In this document: one piece after another, positions 22,625 through 36,600 of the stretch
Position numbering within the stretch: the first letter of the stretch is position 1
Layout of the letters: every line of letters starts with the position of its first letter
Source: Sceloporus undulatus
Lineage: Eukaryota; Chordata; Lepidosauria; Squamata; Phrynosomatidae
Assembly: GCF_019175285.1 (NCBI RefSeq)
Contig: NC_056525.1
Location: 127,659,329-127,723,328 of the forward strand
Direction: 5' to 3'
Length of the DNA stretch: 64,000 nt
The notes under the pieces: model-generated
What the model was told of the DNA's origin: nothing
The model's database searches: none
What the model saw: only the letters and a program-made list of their open reading frames with translations
Program-made: the position numbers and the translations under genes

Positions 22625-24000
22625 CAATACCAAGCCACCTGAGAGTATTCCTTGCCTAAGAAAAGCCTGTGACTTATGTTGGCATAAATTGTCAGGTCAC
22701 TTGAAGGTAATGTGTATGCACATATCATATTTACCCTTTGAGGCAAAAAAAATTTTTTTTAATGAATCATAGTCTTGAGGTATCCATGCAGCACAGGATG
22801 TGGACACAAGAAAAGCTTCCAGCACAAAACCATTCCAAAATGGGGAAAGGAACTCAAAATCAAGGATATATTTGGGCACAAAAGCCCATAGAGCACTCTC
22901 AGAAGCAGCAGGAATAAAACCCAAGCCCTAAACAAGGGTAGTTAGACTTTGCAGATTAAAGGACCAGACTCCTCCATGTATGAACAAGCTAGAATGATAA
23001 GGCCTAGACAACTTGCAGACACCAACTCAACTGTAGTTTATCAGTTATGTATTGCAGCTTGCTAGCTGCCTTGCATTCAACTCATGCACATAGAAAACAC
23101 TAGTGCTTTATTAAGCCAGTGGTGGGCCTCATGCATGAGAAAACAAAGAAAGGATTCCAGATATTGTTGGACTTCAACTCCCCAAAGCCCCCGACAGCAT
23201 AGCTAATAGTTAGGGATTCTGGGAGTTGGAATACATCATCTGGGGACTCAAAGTTTAGAAACCACAGCACTATAGAATAGAATAGCCCTGTTTAAGCTAG
23301 AAATTCACTGCATTGATATTGGGCAGCTTTTCCTGAATCACTTACTGTATTGTTATTTTTAGACTGTTGGTTTTGCATATTTTTACTATTTCTGGACACA
23401 AAGGGTTTAGAATACTTGCATTTATTTTTGTTGACATGTAAATTACTTCACCTATATAATTAACAGGGTTATTTTTCATGCTCCTAAAAATCTGTATGTA
23501 GACACTTACATTGAAGACCTTGACCTTGAAGATGCTTACATTGGCAGTGGGTTGGAGTGGTCTGGCCTAACATTTTTCAGATACTTCAAGGACCCCCATT
23601 ACAGAAGCAAGATTGAGTTAAACCATTTATGATTTTGGTTTTTGCACCTATAGCAGTTTAATGCCTTTACTGGATAAATGTTTGTTTTTCAGAGTTCTTT
23701 TTGTCATCTTGAAAACCTGCTCCCTATTTTTCTATGCTTTAAGTTGATTCATAATAAAGGAATTTTGTATCTTCACATGTATAAATCTCATGGTTTTGTA
23801 AGATGAAGCTATGGATATTAAATCTGTAAAAAACAGCTATTACGTTTGTAGTGCAGAACATTCATAGTGAAGCAACAAACAGGGACACTTTTCGGAGCTC
23901 CAGTTTGCAGTGTACCCAATGTCACACAGTGTGACAGAACAGCACACATACATATAAAATCCCACTTGAAGAAGCAAGAACACATCTGTCCTCCAATATA
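22625..24000. other. no gene recognised; 3' flank of HSD17B7
   Basis: Includes weak MITE-like pieces at about 23155-23265 ('ttggacttcaactccccaaagcc...gattctgggagttgga'), otherwise AT-rich anonymous sequence. Confidence 0.5.
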
Positions 24001-24006
24001 TTTATT
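24001..24006 (-). terminator. candidate polyadenylation signal of HSD17B7
   Basis: TTTATT on the plus strand is AATAAA on the gene strand, about 340 bases after the HSD17B7 stop. It is the first canonical signal I see downstream of the stop. Assignment is by position only. Confidence 0.45.
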
Positions 24007-24343
24007 ATCTGAGGTAAATGTCTTCTTCTGGAAGCACTCTCACAATAGAGAAGACCCACTAGTGAAAGAGAAAATCTGAGATGTATTAAAAACAGTAATA
24101 ATTAATAGGTTGGGGAAAAACACATTTATAAAAATCATAGCAGGGGCAGCACCATAGTTGGGTAAGCAAAGAGTAAGTAATAAGGTATCATTTGGGTTTC
24201 TTCAGCACTCCATCATAACCCAGCAATATGTCTCCAGAGAGGCCTGCTTTCCAAAGCTAAACAAGGAGATGGGAGTCACACTGCTTCAAGTGGAAGAAAC
24301 TCTTTGTTACAAAGATAAGAAATTAGAAACATGTATGGTCTTG

Positions 24344-24445
24344 CTATTTTTTATTCTGCAGGTTATTGCACCTTTCTAAAACTTGTTTCTCTAAGTCCAA
24401 CAACTTTGCATACAGCTTCTCAGCCATGTCTTCACTAACATCCAT
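24344..24445 (-). CDS. HSD17B7: HSD17B7 coding exon 9 and stop codon
   Basis: The acceptor ...CTTTCAG is followed by [20 protein letters not shown] and [13 protein letters not shown], then TAG at 24344-24346. The human tail is longer (MDLDEDTAEKFYQKLLELEKH...), so this protein ends about seven residues earlier. The charged helical tail is expected on the cytosolic face. Confidence 0.93.
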   Translation of the reverse strand: MDVSEDMAEKLYAKLLDLEKQVLERCNNLQNKK

Positions 24446-27400
24446 CTGAAAGATAAAGCATACAAAACAAACCGGATTAGCTTTTCTCACTACTCTTCCC
24501 AAAGCTTGGAAAAGTTACTTTGATGTAAAAATGGGAGGAATTTATCAGTATGGTTGTATTTTAATGAGCTTTTTAGACTACAAGAATGGTGGCTGGGAAA
24601 TTGAGTGTTCTGTGTTAACAATTTCCAGCCACCATTCTAACAGTCTAAAAAGCGCCTTAAAAGACAACCATACTGATACATTCCTCCCATTTTTACATTA
24701 AATCCTTCCCATTATTTTTGGTTGATCATTTATTAAATTTAGCCAGTGTTTCCCACTGCCAAAAGCAGCCTCAAAGGGATTTATAGCATACACAATGCAA
24801 ATTCATTATTCTGTAATATAAGAAAACAGCACTGACACTAACCATAATACAATAAAAATATCTGTCACAAAAATATCATTTAAACACAATACAGTGTTTA
24901 CAATACAGTACTAAAAGTTTTCATTCACAATGCACAAATTGCCTTCTCATTCCTGCCCACTCCAACCTACAATGAATATCAAAGAAGCTGTCCACAATTT
25001 TCTGATGTTAATAAAAAGACAATGGAATGTTAAGTTAAATTATTTTATACAGTACGCATTAACCAAATGATAAATGGCTGTTTCATGTATTTTAGGTGCC
25101 ATTACGCTTGTTTAAAAAGAAACTGCCTACTTCAGCTGAGTGTTGGCAATGTAATGCCAATAATGCTTCCCTGGATCATATGATTATTGCATGCTCAGTG
25201 ATTACCCCTTTTTAGTTGGATGTACAGTTGGCCCTTGTTATTCACTTGGGGTTTGGTTCCAGGATCCCCCACGCTACCAAAATCCATGGATGCTCAAGTA
25301 CCATTAAATACAATGGCAGAGCAAAATGGTGTTCCCTGTATAAAATTGCAAAATCAAGGTTTGCTATTTGGAATTTATACTTTTTTTGAATAATTTCAAG
25401 TCGTGGATGCTTGAATCTTTGGATTAAAAAATCCATGGATAAGGAGGGCTGACTGCATTACAATACACCAATTTCGTACTGGAGAAAATTTTGTATTTGT
25501 ATGTGGTGTGCTCTTTTAAATTATATCTCTGAAGCATGGTATTTAACTAATGGCAAACCTGGTTGGATCCTGCATGCCCTTACTGTTCCTAACAATAAAA
25601 AAAAATTCTTCACCTATTGTTGGATGGTCAGATCACATTGCTTTAGCTATCCATGCTATAGATACTAACTTCAAGATAAGGTGTTTCCAGAAATCCTCTC
25701 AGCTTATGTCAATTTATGTGGCTAGGCCACACTAGTATTTTATTTACTCTCCTCATTCCCCTCTTTTCCTTCCTTTTTGTACTCATACTTTAAAAACCCT
25801 ATAATTATTTTTTAAATAAAATATTTCCTTTATTGGTACCAAGAATCTGCTATTTGAGACAGCTACTTTCCCTCACCTCGTGATATAATTTTTTATGCTT
25901 GCATGGCTGAGCATTTACCAACAGAGTAAAATAATTTGTGGTATCTGTGTAATTTCCTCAGTGTTATATTTACCTTACGGAGCTCAATGTAATTCTTTCC
26001 AAAGACTGTGGTACAGCTGTGGCATTTCACCAGTGGGTCCAGTGTTTCAGGCTTCTGCTTGGTTAACCAAATCTAGATTAAAAATACAAGCAGCTCTCAT
26101 TCAAAAAACACCCAAGCACTTTTGAGATCTCTTCTCTGGGCTTAATCTGGAGCTAAAAGACTCAGTTTGGAGACTAAGGAGGCTCAATACTGAGAACCAA
26201 CAACACATCCAGTGAACATAACAAGAGGAGAAAGTGGACAGAAACAGTAAGATATGGAGTACTGACATACTATTTTGCAGCAGAACAGTAATGTAATGGC
26301 AATAGCACTTACATTTTGGTAACACTTTATAGTGCTAGGCACTCTCTAAACCTGTGGCGGTGAATCTATGGCACGTGTGCCCTCTCTGGCATGTGAAGCC
26401 ATTTTGGAGGGCATGCAGAGAGATGGGAGGGTGGAGGGGAGAGGAGGAACAGGTGCATGCCTGTTCCTCCTCTTCCTGCCCTCCTATGCCTTTAGCTGCC
26501 TCTCTGGAGACAGCTAAAGGCCCAGGAGGGTGGGGGAGGAAGAAGAGGAACAGGCACATGCCTGTTCCCCCCACCCTCCTGGGACTTCAGCTTTCTCCGG
26601 AGAAGCAGCTAAAGGCCTAGCAAGGTGGGCAGGAAGAGGACAAACAGGTCTGCACTTTTTCCTCTTCTTCCCCTTGCCCTCCTCCCAGGCCTTTAGCTGT
26701 CTCTGTGAAAGTCCCGCTCCTGGAAGGTGGAAGTCCTGCCTCCAGAAGTCCTGTTCCCCTCTTCCAGGAAGTTCTGCCCCCGGCACCGGGTGCTGGAATG
26801 CCTTTCAGTCTGGATAATCAGTCCCTAAAATATTTCCCATTACTGCTCTACGTGGTTTACAATCTGTAAGCCAATTGCCTCCAACAAGCTGGGTACTCAT
26901 TTTACCGACCGACAAGAGGATGGAAGGCTGAGTCAACCTGCAAAATCGAATTCACATTTTAGCTGCAGTAGCAGCCTTTAACCATTACATTATCAGGACT
27001 TAGACCTGAACAACTTGACAGTTGGTAGAAGCCAAAATTAAAATAGGCTAAACTTCTTTGGGCTGCAAATAGGTTTTAGAGAAGTAATAGTGCCACTATA
27101 TTCTGCTTTGGTCAAGCCCCACCTGGAATATTGTGTCCAGTTCTGGGCACCACAATTCAAAAAGGATGTTGAAAAACTAGAGTGTGTCTAAAGGAGGGTG
27201 ACTAAAATGGTGAAGGGTCTGGAAACCATGTCGTATGAGGAATGACTTAGGGAGCTGGGGGTGTTTAGCCTGGAGAAAAGAAGGTTAAGAGGTGATATGA
27301 TAGTCCTGTTTAAATATTTGAAGGGGTGTCATACTGAGGAGGGAGCAAGCTTGTTTTCTGTTGCTTCAGAGAACAGGACCCAGAGCAATGGATGCAAGCT

Positions 27401-27628
27401 GCAGGAAAAGAGATTCCACCTCAACATTAGGAGGAACTTCCTGACAGTAAGGGCTGTTCGACAGTGGAACACACTCCCTTGGAGTGTGGTGGAGTCTCCT
27501 TCTTTGGAGGTCTTTAAGCAGAGGCTGGATGGCCATCTGTCAGGGATGCTTTGATTGAGAGTTCCTGCATGGCAGAATGCAGTTGGACTGGATGGCCCTT
27601 GTGGTCTCTTCCAACTCTATGATTCTAT

Positions 27629-27676
<48 letters not shown>

Positions 27677-30600
27677 TGAATTCCATCATCCTCATCTTCT
27701 GTCCAGCCCTCTCCTCAGGGGAAAGCCGAGTGGCAGAGGAACCTTGACTGTCCTCCTCCTCCTCTGCCTGGACTTCTCAGGAGAAAGCTGAGCGACAGAG
27801 GAGCCTTGTGGGGCAAATGTTTGCTCCTCTTTCTCCTCCAGTGCCTGGCCTTCTCAAGAGAAAGCCAGGCAAAGGAGAAGCATCGCAGAGTGAGTGTTTC
27901 CTCCTCCTTCTCCCATGCTTCTCCTCAGAGGAGCCTTGTAGGGTGAGTGTTTGCCTGTCTTCCTACTTCTCCTTGGCCTATCCTCCTCAAGAGACAACCA
28001 GGCAGAGTAGCAGCCTTGTGGGGCAAGCATTCGCCCTTCCTCCTCCTTCTCTGCATGGCCCTCTTCTCAAGAGGAGGCTGAAAGGCAGAGCAAATTTGAA
28101 GTCATTTCATATCCTTGCAGGCCGCCCAAAATCCCCCAAACCCATGGGCCATATGTTGTGCAGGCCTGGCTTAAATAAATAATTTAGTGTATTTATCGGT
28201 CATATGTTGACTCTACCATAAATTCTGCACTTTGATTAATAGCTCAACTTGTTAATGAAAGAGAGAGAGAACACTGCAAATAATAATAATAATAATAGTA
28301 ATAATAATAATAATAATAATAATGGGGGAGAGAAGATTGGATGCATGGGACCCATGCCATTTGCCTGGGAAGACTCTTGAATCTGCTCTTTAATTAGAAC
28401 TTTGGGTTTCCCATAAGTTTCTCAGTGATTTCAGGCATACCTCATACTTTGTTTTTATGAATATCTTCCCTGATTGCTTGAGGGCTGCTAAGCGGGCATA
28501 GCAATCAAATTTAAATCCACAATATATGCCAGAGCACACCTCCACACCTATTCCCCAATTCACACTGCAAAACAGCTCCTTGGAACCTCTCAGTATAGGG
28601 CAGTGGTGGGAAATGTGCAGCCTTCCAGATGTTGTTGGGCTGCAACTACCAGAAGCCCTAGTCAGGATAGTCAATGGGGGAGAGTTCTGGGAGATGCAAT
28701 CCAGTAACATGTAAAGGGCCAAACAATCCCCACCCCAATATAATGTCCAGCACAGGTTTAAAAGTCATCAGATGTCAATTCCATAAATATGCAAAAGCAT
28801 CTTACCTGTGCTTCTGCTCCATTATATGGCGTCAGTGTATACGTGGGAGTAAAAAGACGCAACTAGTGGGGAGAAAAGTGAAATAAATCAGTTCTCTTCT
28901 CCGCAGTCTGTGTGTAGTACACTAGGGCTAGAAAAACATTTCGAAAAGTGCAGGGGGAACGCTGCTCCTTCTGACCAAATTTACAGTAGGAATACCACAA
29001 ACAGGAAACTGCACTTTCTCTATAAGTAGTACTTCTCAAGCTCTTTAATGTAGAGGACCAGCAGGGATCTTCCTGCACGTGCCAAGGACAGACACCATAT
29101 TTGTGCCCATTGACTGCAACTTTCCTGGAAACTAGCACCCAATGCCTCACAGACTGGCACAAGTCCACAGGCCACTAATTCGAGTAGCAATGTTCTACAT
29201 CAATGGCTACACCATAAATTTACAATAGACTTCACAACAGATTACATAAATTGTTGATCTACAAATTTAGCCTTTCCTTACACTTGAATCTGAATAGTTT
29301 CCCGCTTCCAAAAACTTATTTTCACGGCACACTGTTTCAGGAGGCCATCACACTCACCAACCACAAGATGGGGAAAAGCAACTTCCAGAGAAAAGGAGAC
29401 AGAATTTCATAAGTCATGTTGGTCATCACAACACCTGGACACACGACACTAGAATACAGGCCCTATTCAGAAAAAAGGGGGAAGAGACAGAAGAGAGCAA
29501 TGAACTCAGAAAGATAAGCACCCATGCTCATACCCAGCCATGGTGTTCATGCTGGAAGAAGCAGCTTTTATTGAAATGCCCCCACTCATTACCATCTAGT
29601 AACATTTCCTTCTGACTTTTATTCGTGTGAATGGAACAATCCAGTGGAACAATCCAACCCGGATTACTTTTGAGAGTACAATCCACTGGTTAGTTTCATT
29701 ATGTCATTAGCATTTTCTTGAGTAGAGATGATCCCCTTCAGCCATTTGCAGTACTAAAACCAGAGGTCAGCCCTGGAAGTTGAGCTGTCTGAGAAGAAAT
29801 GCTGAAACTGTTCTCAACCGCAACAGATCTTTTGGCAAGAAGATGGTTACTGTTCCACCTCAGAAATTGACAGCTCCTTTAAAGAAATCTGTTGCTTATT
29901 TAAGCAGGGCTCATCGTCTTTATAAAAGGACCAAACTGTTTCAAACATAAAATAATTTAACCTGTTACCCAACTAAATGTTGCAGCTCAGACCAGGAAAA
30001 GAATGAAAAGGGTAATGTACTACACTTACTGAGAACTACTGAAACTTAGAACTTTTGACCCCCATATTTCAGAGATTTTGGTTTCCTCTACTAATGAGAT
30101 CAATTCCTTCGCAGAAAGGTTTAGCCCATACTAGGACTGTCAGATCACAACCTGAACACAGCCAGCTCTCAGATCCCCCAAGTAAAGAGCCTATTGTCCC
30201 TTTATTTTCCATCTTGGTCTTTCCATCTACCTTTCACCCAGAAGATGTAGAAGAAGCTATTGGTATACCATGGCAGACTTGTTTGGATAGCACCATGGGA
30301 GCCCAGGGATTAAACAGTCCACTTGGCAGCCTTACTGCAATGATAACCATGGATTTGGTGGAATAGCAACACATGCTATAGGTAGACGGTATATCTAAAT
30401 AAACCTATATTGGTTTATATTGGTTATTATTTCTTATATTCTTATAAACATTAGGAAGAACTTTCTGACAGTAAGAGCAGTTCGACACTGGACACAGGTA
30501 GTCCTTCATATAAAGCAAAGGATCAGCCTCTTGATACAGAGAAATAAAATGGCTCAATTGACTTAAAATGCTGAACTAGAACACAAGTCCTCTGTTCTAT

Positions 30601-33600
30601 CACAAAATGGTGATTCAGCACAAAATTTTTACTTTGTTCATCTGTGAAATGGTAACAATGATATATCAAATAAGTGCTGCTCTACTGAGAGAACCAGTTC
30701 CACCAGTGGAACCAGGAGAGGTTTAGCTTCCCTTCTCCATGCCACAGCCTCCAGCATGTTCTTCAAATATGTTCTGGAAGACTGAAAAATGCTGAGAAAA
30801 CCTCTAAGGCAGATTTTCAAGTAGTGTGGAAGGCTATAAGAGGAAAGGGGAAAAGGAGAAAATACACTGATCTTGAATTCAACAAAACTTGATAACGTTA
30901 TGAATATTTTGTGTATTTCAGAGCTTGAAAGTTACTTATTTGAAGTAAGTTGTTATGCAACTTGTTACAAAAGCCCTCCCGACTGTCATTTTATCCTGTT
31001 ATTGTAACAAAAAATATTTTAACAACTTGTTATTTTTGTTCATATGTTACTTGCACTTGTTAGGTTTGACATAAGAATTGCATAAAACTGGAAAAAATCT
31101 GTTCTGAAATATAATTTACTACTCTAAAAATGTCCTTTAAATGTAACCTTTTTTTAAAAAATTGAAAACACTACTTGTCATACACTATCACAAAATATAA
31201 AGCAGCATGATTCCCAGCTGGTATATTCCTTTTAAAATGAAAGATCGTTATACACCCACTGCTTTAAAAAGGTAACTTGGGCGGGTTACAGACTGCCATT
31301 TGGGACGTCCTTAGGACGTCCCAGTTTAAAAAAGGGGCATCTCTTCTAGATGCCCCTACTCCTGTTACGGACTCTGTCCGTAACAAATGGCGGCAGCCGT
31401 TCCACACAGCTGCTGCCATTTTGACGTCTTGGACGCCTAGTGTCCAGACGTGTTGCGGCGGAAGTGACGCTGCAAAAGCGTGCTTTGCGGCGCCACTTCC
31501 AGGGCTCAGGAAGGAGCGCGATTTCCGCGCTCCTTCCTCGCAGCGTCCAGGAGTTTAGAAGCTGCGGCTCCTGGACGCTGCAAGCGGTGCCGGCAGCAGA
31601 CCACCGCAATTCGGCAGTCTGTAACACACCTTGTAGCTCATGAATTCCATGCTCTGGTAAGTTTTAGCAGCACCAGAGGCTGTGGGATTATTTAATAACA
31701 CCAAGACAATGGCAAATGGTAAACCAATGTAACCCACTATTTGTACTAAGCTAAACCATAAATAAATGTCCTGTATAAATTATCTAAATGAAACGGAAGC
31801 TTTTACAATGTGCTCACATTTATTTTGCTTCCACTGATTATAGGGAAGCACAATACAGAACACTTGAAATCAACTATGTCTCTCCTACTCCCACTGCAGA
31901 AATTTATACATGCCTGGCTTTTCAGTGATATGGGTTAGAAACCTTGGTCCAAAACACACTGCAGAAATAATCCAGTTTGAGACCATGTTAACTGCCCTGG
32001 CACAATGCTAGGGAATTTTGGGAACTGCCATTTTGTGAGACATTTAGCCTTCTCTGTCAGAAAGCTCTGGTGCCACAATAAACTACAGTCCCCAGCATTG
32101 AGCCAGGGCAGTTAAAGCAATCTCAGATTGGATGATTTCTGCAGTGTGTTTTGGACCTTAGTCTTTGATATTTCTGCAGCAATAGTCTAACATGGCTATC
32201 CCTCTGGAAACAGCCCAGTGAAAAATGGGATGAGCTGTTTTTTGTAAGAATAGCCATAGCACCATCTCACCCGCTTGTTGAAGTGGTTGTTCAAAGCCAC
32301 ACTTGTGAGGTCTGTAGCATATTTAGAAGAACTGTAGGCCTCTGTGCCTTTGCTGTGTTGGTAATCATCAAGACTGAAGTTTGACTTATGAGCATTGACT
32401 GAGGAGGTCCAGACAAGCTGGGAGGGCCTTTCAGTACAGCAAAGAAGAGGCTCCAGCTGTCTAATCTGCAAATAGAAGAATCAAAGTTTCATTCAGGTTT
32501 TAGGTCCATACAGAAGATGACCATATGAGCCAAACATGTTCTGCTTTGGCAATACTTCTGGTTTTAATGAACCCAGACGTGCAGTGAAAAGGAAGTTTAT
32601 TGGAATTGTAGTGGGCCAGCTCATATGCATTTTGGCACTGTGGATAACCCCTGCAAAAACAAACCAAAGTCCACTTATTCATCCAGCAATGGTCTCTGAA
32701 CTTCCCAGTTGCAAGGAACAATGCCAGTGTAACTGTTTTCTAAACTGAAAGGAGTACAAGCAGCCCTCCACATTTCTGGCTGACTTCTGCAGCTTTGATT
32801 ATTCACAGATTTGATTAATCTAGTGTCTCTGGAAAGCTCTACTTCCTCTAACATGACTCTATGGTCAACATTCAGGAGAAGTCATGCTAGAGGACCTAGA
32901 CATTCCTGGACAGAACACTTTCCCAGGCATTTGTAGGTCCTCCAGCACAATTCTATGATCATTTTCTGGCAAATACTAACCATAGAGTTGCATTGGAGGG
33001 CCTGGAGATTCCTAGAGAGGTGTCCTTTCAGGTGAAAAAATATTGGCTTTCCCCTCACTTTAACAGGAGAGCTGTGAATGTTGAGAGCCCACTTTATACC
33101 TGAAGACAGAATTTTATTGTAATGCAAATCATACAAAATGAAGTCTAACTGGATATTATTCATTAATTTTTGTGACAAAAAGAACAATTCTCAAAGGAGC
33201 TTGCAATCTAAATCAAATTTAGGATCCTATTTAAAATCCTTGTCACAAAAAGCAAAGAATCAATTCTTTATAGCACAGCTCCAGTCATTTCCAACTGTAA
33301 ACACAGCATAAAACTAATGTAGTATAAAAATATTATAGCCACTTCACTAACCTGGAAAACAAAGATTTTGCCTTTGACAGCTGGGAGGCAGTCAAACTTT
33401 GGCTACTCAAGGTTAGTAGTTCCATTTCAGAAAAGGCTCGCCTAAGCCCATTTTACATTTATTTCTCCTTACATACATTTTATGTACAGTGGGAAATCAA
33501 GACTGCCTTTGCACCCCTCCCCTGACCAACCATGCCTTTTTTGCTATGGGTTTCATCTCATATCTATGTATCCAAACTGGAGCCCACACATATACACCCC

Positions 33601-36600
33601 AGTAATTCCATATGATTACTAGTCCCCAGATTTTGAAATATCTGAAATGCTTGAGACCAGAAGTGTTTTGGATTTCAGATTTTTTTTTTAGACTTTGGAA
33701 TATTTGCATATGCATAATGAAATACCTTGGAAATGGGGCCCAAGTTTAAACATGAAATTCATTTATGTTTCATATACACATAGCCTCAAGGTAATTTTAT
33801 ACACAATTTTAAAATGATTTTGTGCATGAAATTAATTTTGTTCACACTGAACCATCAGAAAATAAATATCATTTCGATTATGCCAACAAAACAGGGAAAT
33901 TGCTGGCGTATAAAATAAAAAAACAAAGGGAAAGGAGTATGATACTGAAATTAAAAGAAAAAGGAAATGAGTATACACAACAAGATAAAATTAAACAAAT
34001 TATTACATAATATTATTCCAAATTATTTCTTATAGAAAATCAAACAAGATAGCAAGAAAACTAAGATTCAAGAATTAATCAGAAAAGAAAATACAGTGGT
34101 ACCTCGGGATACGAAATACCCAGGTTACGAAATTTTCGGGATACGAAAAAATCCCATAGGGAATTATTGTTTCGGGTTACGAATGTTTTTTCGGGTTACG
34201 AAAAAACTTTTGGTGCTTTTTTAGGCCTTTTCGCACGGAATCGCGGCTTTTCCCCATTAGCGCCTATGGCAATTCGGCTTACGAAGGCTTTTCGGGTTAC
34301 GAAAGCGGCTGCGTTACGAATTAATTTCGTAACCCGAGGCACCACTGTATTCCACAATTTACAGAAAAGCAGAAAAAAAAGAACTAAACAGTCCAATAAC
34401 AGGGGAAGAAAGTCATAAGGCAATAAAGAAATTAAAAAACAACAAGGCTCCCGGACCAGATGGGCTCACTGCAAACTATTATAAAATCTTTGAAGAGGAA
34501 TTGCTAGTACCTATGTGTGATACGATATGAGAAATCGAAAATGGTAAATTCCCACAAACCTGGTACAATGCGACAATTGTATTAATCCCCAAAGAAGAAA
34601 GAGATTCTGAATTGATTGAGAATTATAGACCTATATCACTTTTAAACCTGGACTATAAGATATATGCTTCAATTTTAGCAGAAGGGTTAAAAAAAGTTGT
34701 CACTCTGGATACATAATGACCAAGCTGGATTCTTACCGAGACACCAAATCAAAAACAATATAAGAACTGTGGTAGATATAATAGAATACTTTGAATTTCA
34801 TTAAAAAGAAAAAATGGGAATAATATACCTGGATCTAGGGAAAGCATTTGACAATGCAAATTGGCTCTTCCTCAAAGAGGTATTAAAACAAAGTGATATA
34901 GGGAAAAACTTTCAAAATTGGGTTAATGTTATATACACTAATCAATCGGCCCAAACAGTTATCAATGGGGAAAGATCACAAGGTTGTAAAATAAATAAAG
35001 CCACATGCCAGGGATGTCCACTTTCCTCTCTCCTATTTATAATGATTATAGAAATCTTACTAAGGAAAATAAGAAATGATAAACAAATTAGAGGCTTACA
35101 AATCAGAAATCATCATTATAAACTAAAGGTATTTGCGGACGACATTGTAATCTTTTTAGAAAATCCATCACACAGCATTGAAAAATTAAGTTCAACACTA
35201 GAAGAAGTCTGTGACTTGCCAGGATTTAAAATAAATAAACAAAAAAGTGGCATATTGACAAAAAACCTTTCCAAAGCAGATGAGAAATCTTTGTTAGGGA
35301 AATCAGAGTTAAAAGCAATACAGAAAACAAAATATCTAGAAATTACTATTACAAACCAAAACTCAGATCTGTTAGAAAACAACTACCTGTATATCAAAAC
35401 ATGGAATGTAATTCAGGAAGACCTGAAAAAATGGAGGATGCTACAACTATCATTAATGGGAAGGGTAGCTCTGATACAAATGTATGTACTGCCTAAAATG
35501 ATGTTCTTCTTTCAAACCATTCCCATTAGTACATCTGATAAACTTTTTAAGAAATGGACAAAAGATATAAGAGAATTCATCTGGTTAGGCAAAAAGCCCA
35601 GAATAGAAACATCTGTCCTGCAAGACAGTAAAGGAGAAGGAGGACTGGGCCTATCAAATCTGCAAATCTATCATAATGCATGTGCCTTTATGTGGATAAA
35701 GGAATGGATTAATTTGAAAAATGAGAAATTGCTTGATCTGGAAGGCGTGAAACTGGATAAAGGATGGCACGCATTTCTGTGCAATGGAGAAGAGATGGAA
35801 TTAAAAGATTTGAACAAGCATGTGTTTAGAAAACCTTTACTAAAATTTTGGTACAAATATAAAAGTTCATTTTATTTGAAAATCCCAAGCTGGACTGCCC
35901 CCCAGGAAGCTTTCCATAAAATTCAAGGAACATCAAAAGGCAAATGGATTACTGTTGTCCCTCCATATTCGCTAGGGTTAGGGGAACAAGACCCTCGTGA
36001 ATATGGAAAAAACGCAAATAGCAAAAACACTGTTTTTACCTGAGAAGACACCTCTCTAGGAATCTCTAGGTCCTCCAGTGCAACTCTGTGGTCAATGTCC
36101 AACATACACTGACCATAGAATGGCACTGGAGTAGCTACAAATGGTCTTTCAGTGAAACTTTTAGTTAAAGTTGACCACAGAGTTGCACTGGAGGACCTAG
36201 ACAGCCCTAGAGATAATATATTAATGAAATCCATGAATAATCAAATCCGCAAATATCATTGCCACAAATATGGAGGGATGACTGTACATATAAATATATA
36301 TTATACAAAACAAAAGCAGGAGTTGAATTAAAAACTTTGGAAATGCTTCAGAAAGAAGAAACAGAGATACAGTGGCTATCATTCCACCAGTTAAAAGAGA
36401 GATTCAAAATAGATATGCAACAGATGGGAATTGAAAGTGAAATAAAAGATATAGAAAAAATTTTATCAAAAAAATTTTATCAAAAAATTTATCAAAAACA
36501 TATGGTATCCAGAATTTATTAAATATTGAACTAAATGAAGAAGCAGTAAAGGACTGTATGGTAAAATGGATGCAGGATATAGGGGAACAAATACCTCTCA

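Noticed and set aside
28390-28722. Minus-strand open frame with a protein-like stretch ([16 protein letters not shown]) in HSD17B7 intron 7
   Set aside because: No matching family, no convincing acceptor plus donor in phase, and the flanking exons 7 and 8 join cleanly without it.
28863-29168. Minus-strand open frame between HSD17B7 exons 6 and 7 as an extra exon
   Set aside because: No family match; exons 6 and 7 are both phase 0 and join directly as in the human protein.
31555-31737. Minus-strand hydrophobic frame ([12 protein letters not shown]) tested as HSD17B7 exon 6
   Set aside because: It overlaps the end of a GC-rich TIR element and does not match the protein; the true exon 6 was found at 29358-29462.
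34814-36043. 409-codon frame as a host gene
   Set aside because: It is L1 reverse transcriptase (FADD motif) within a broken L1.
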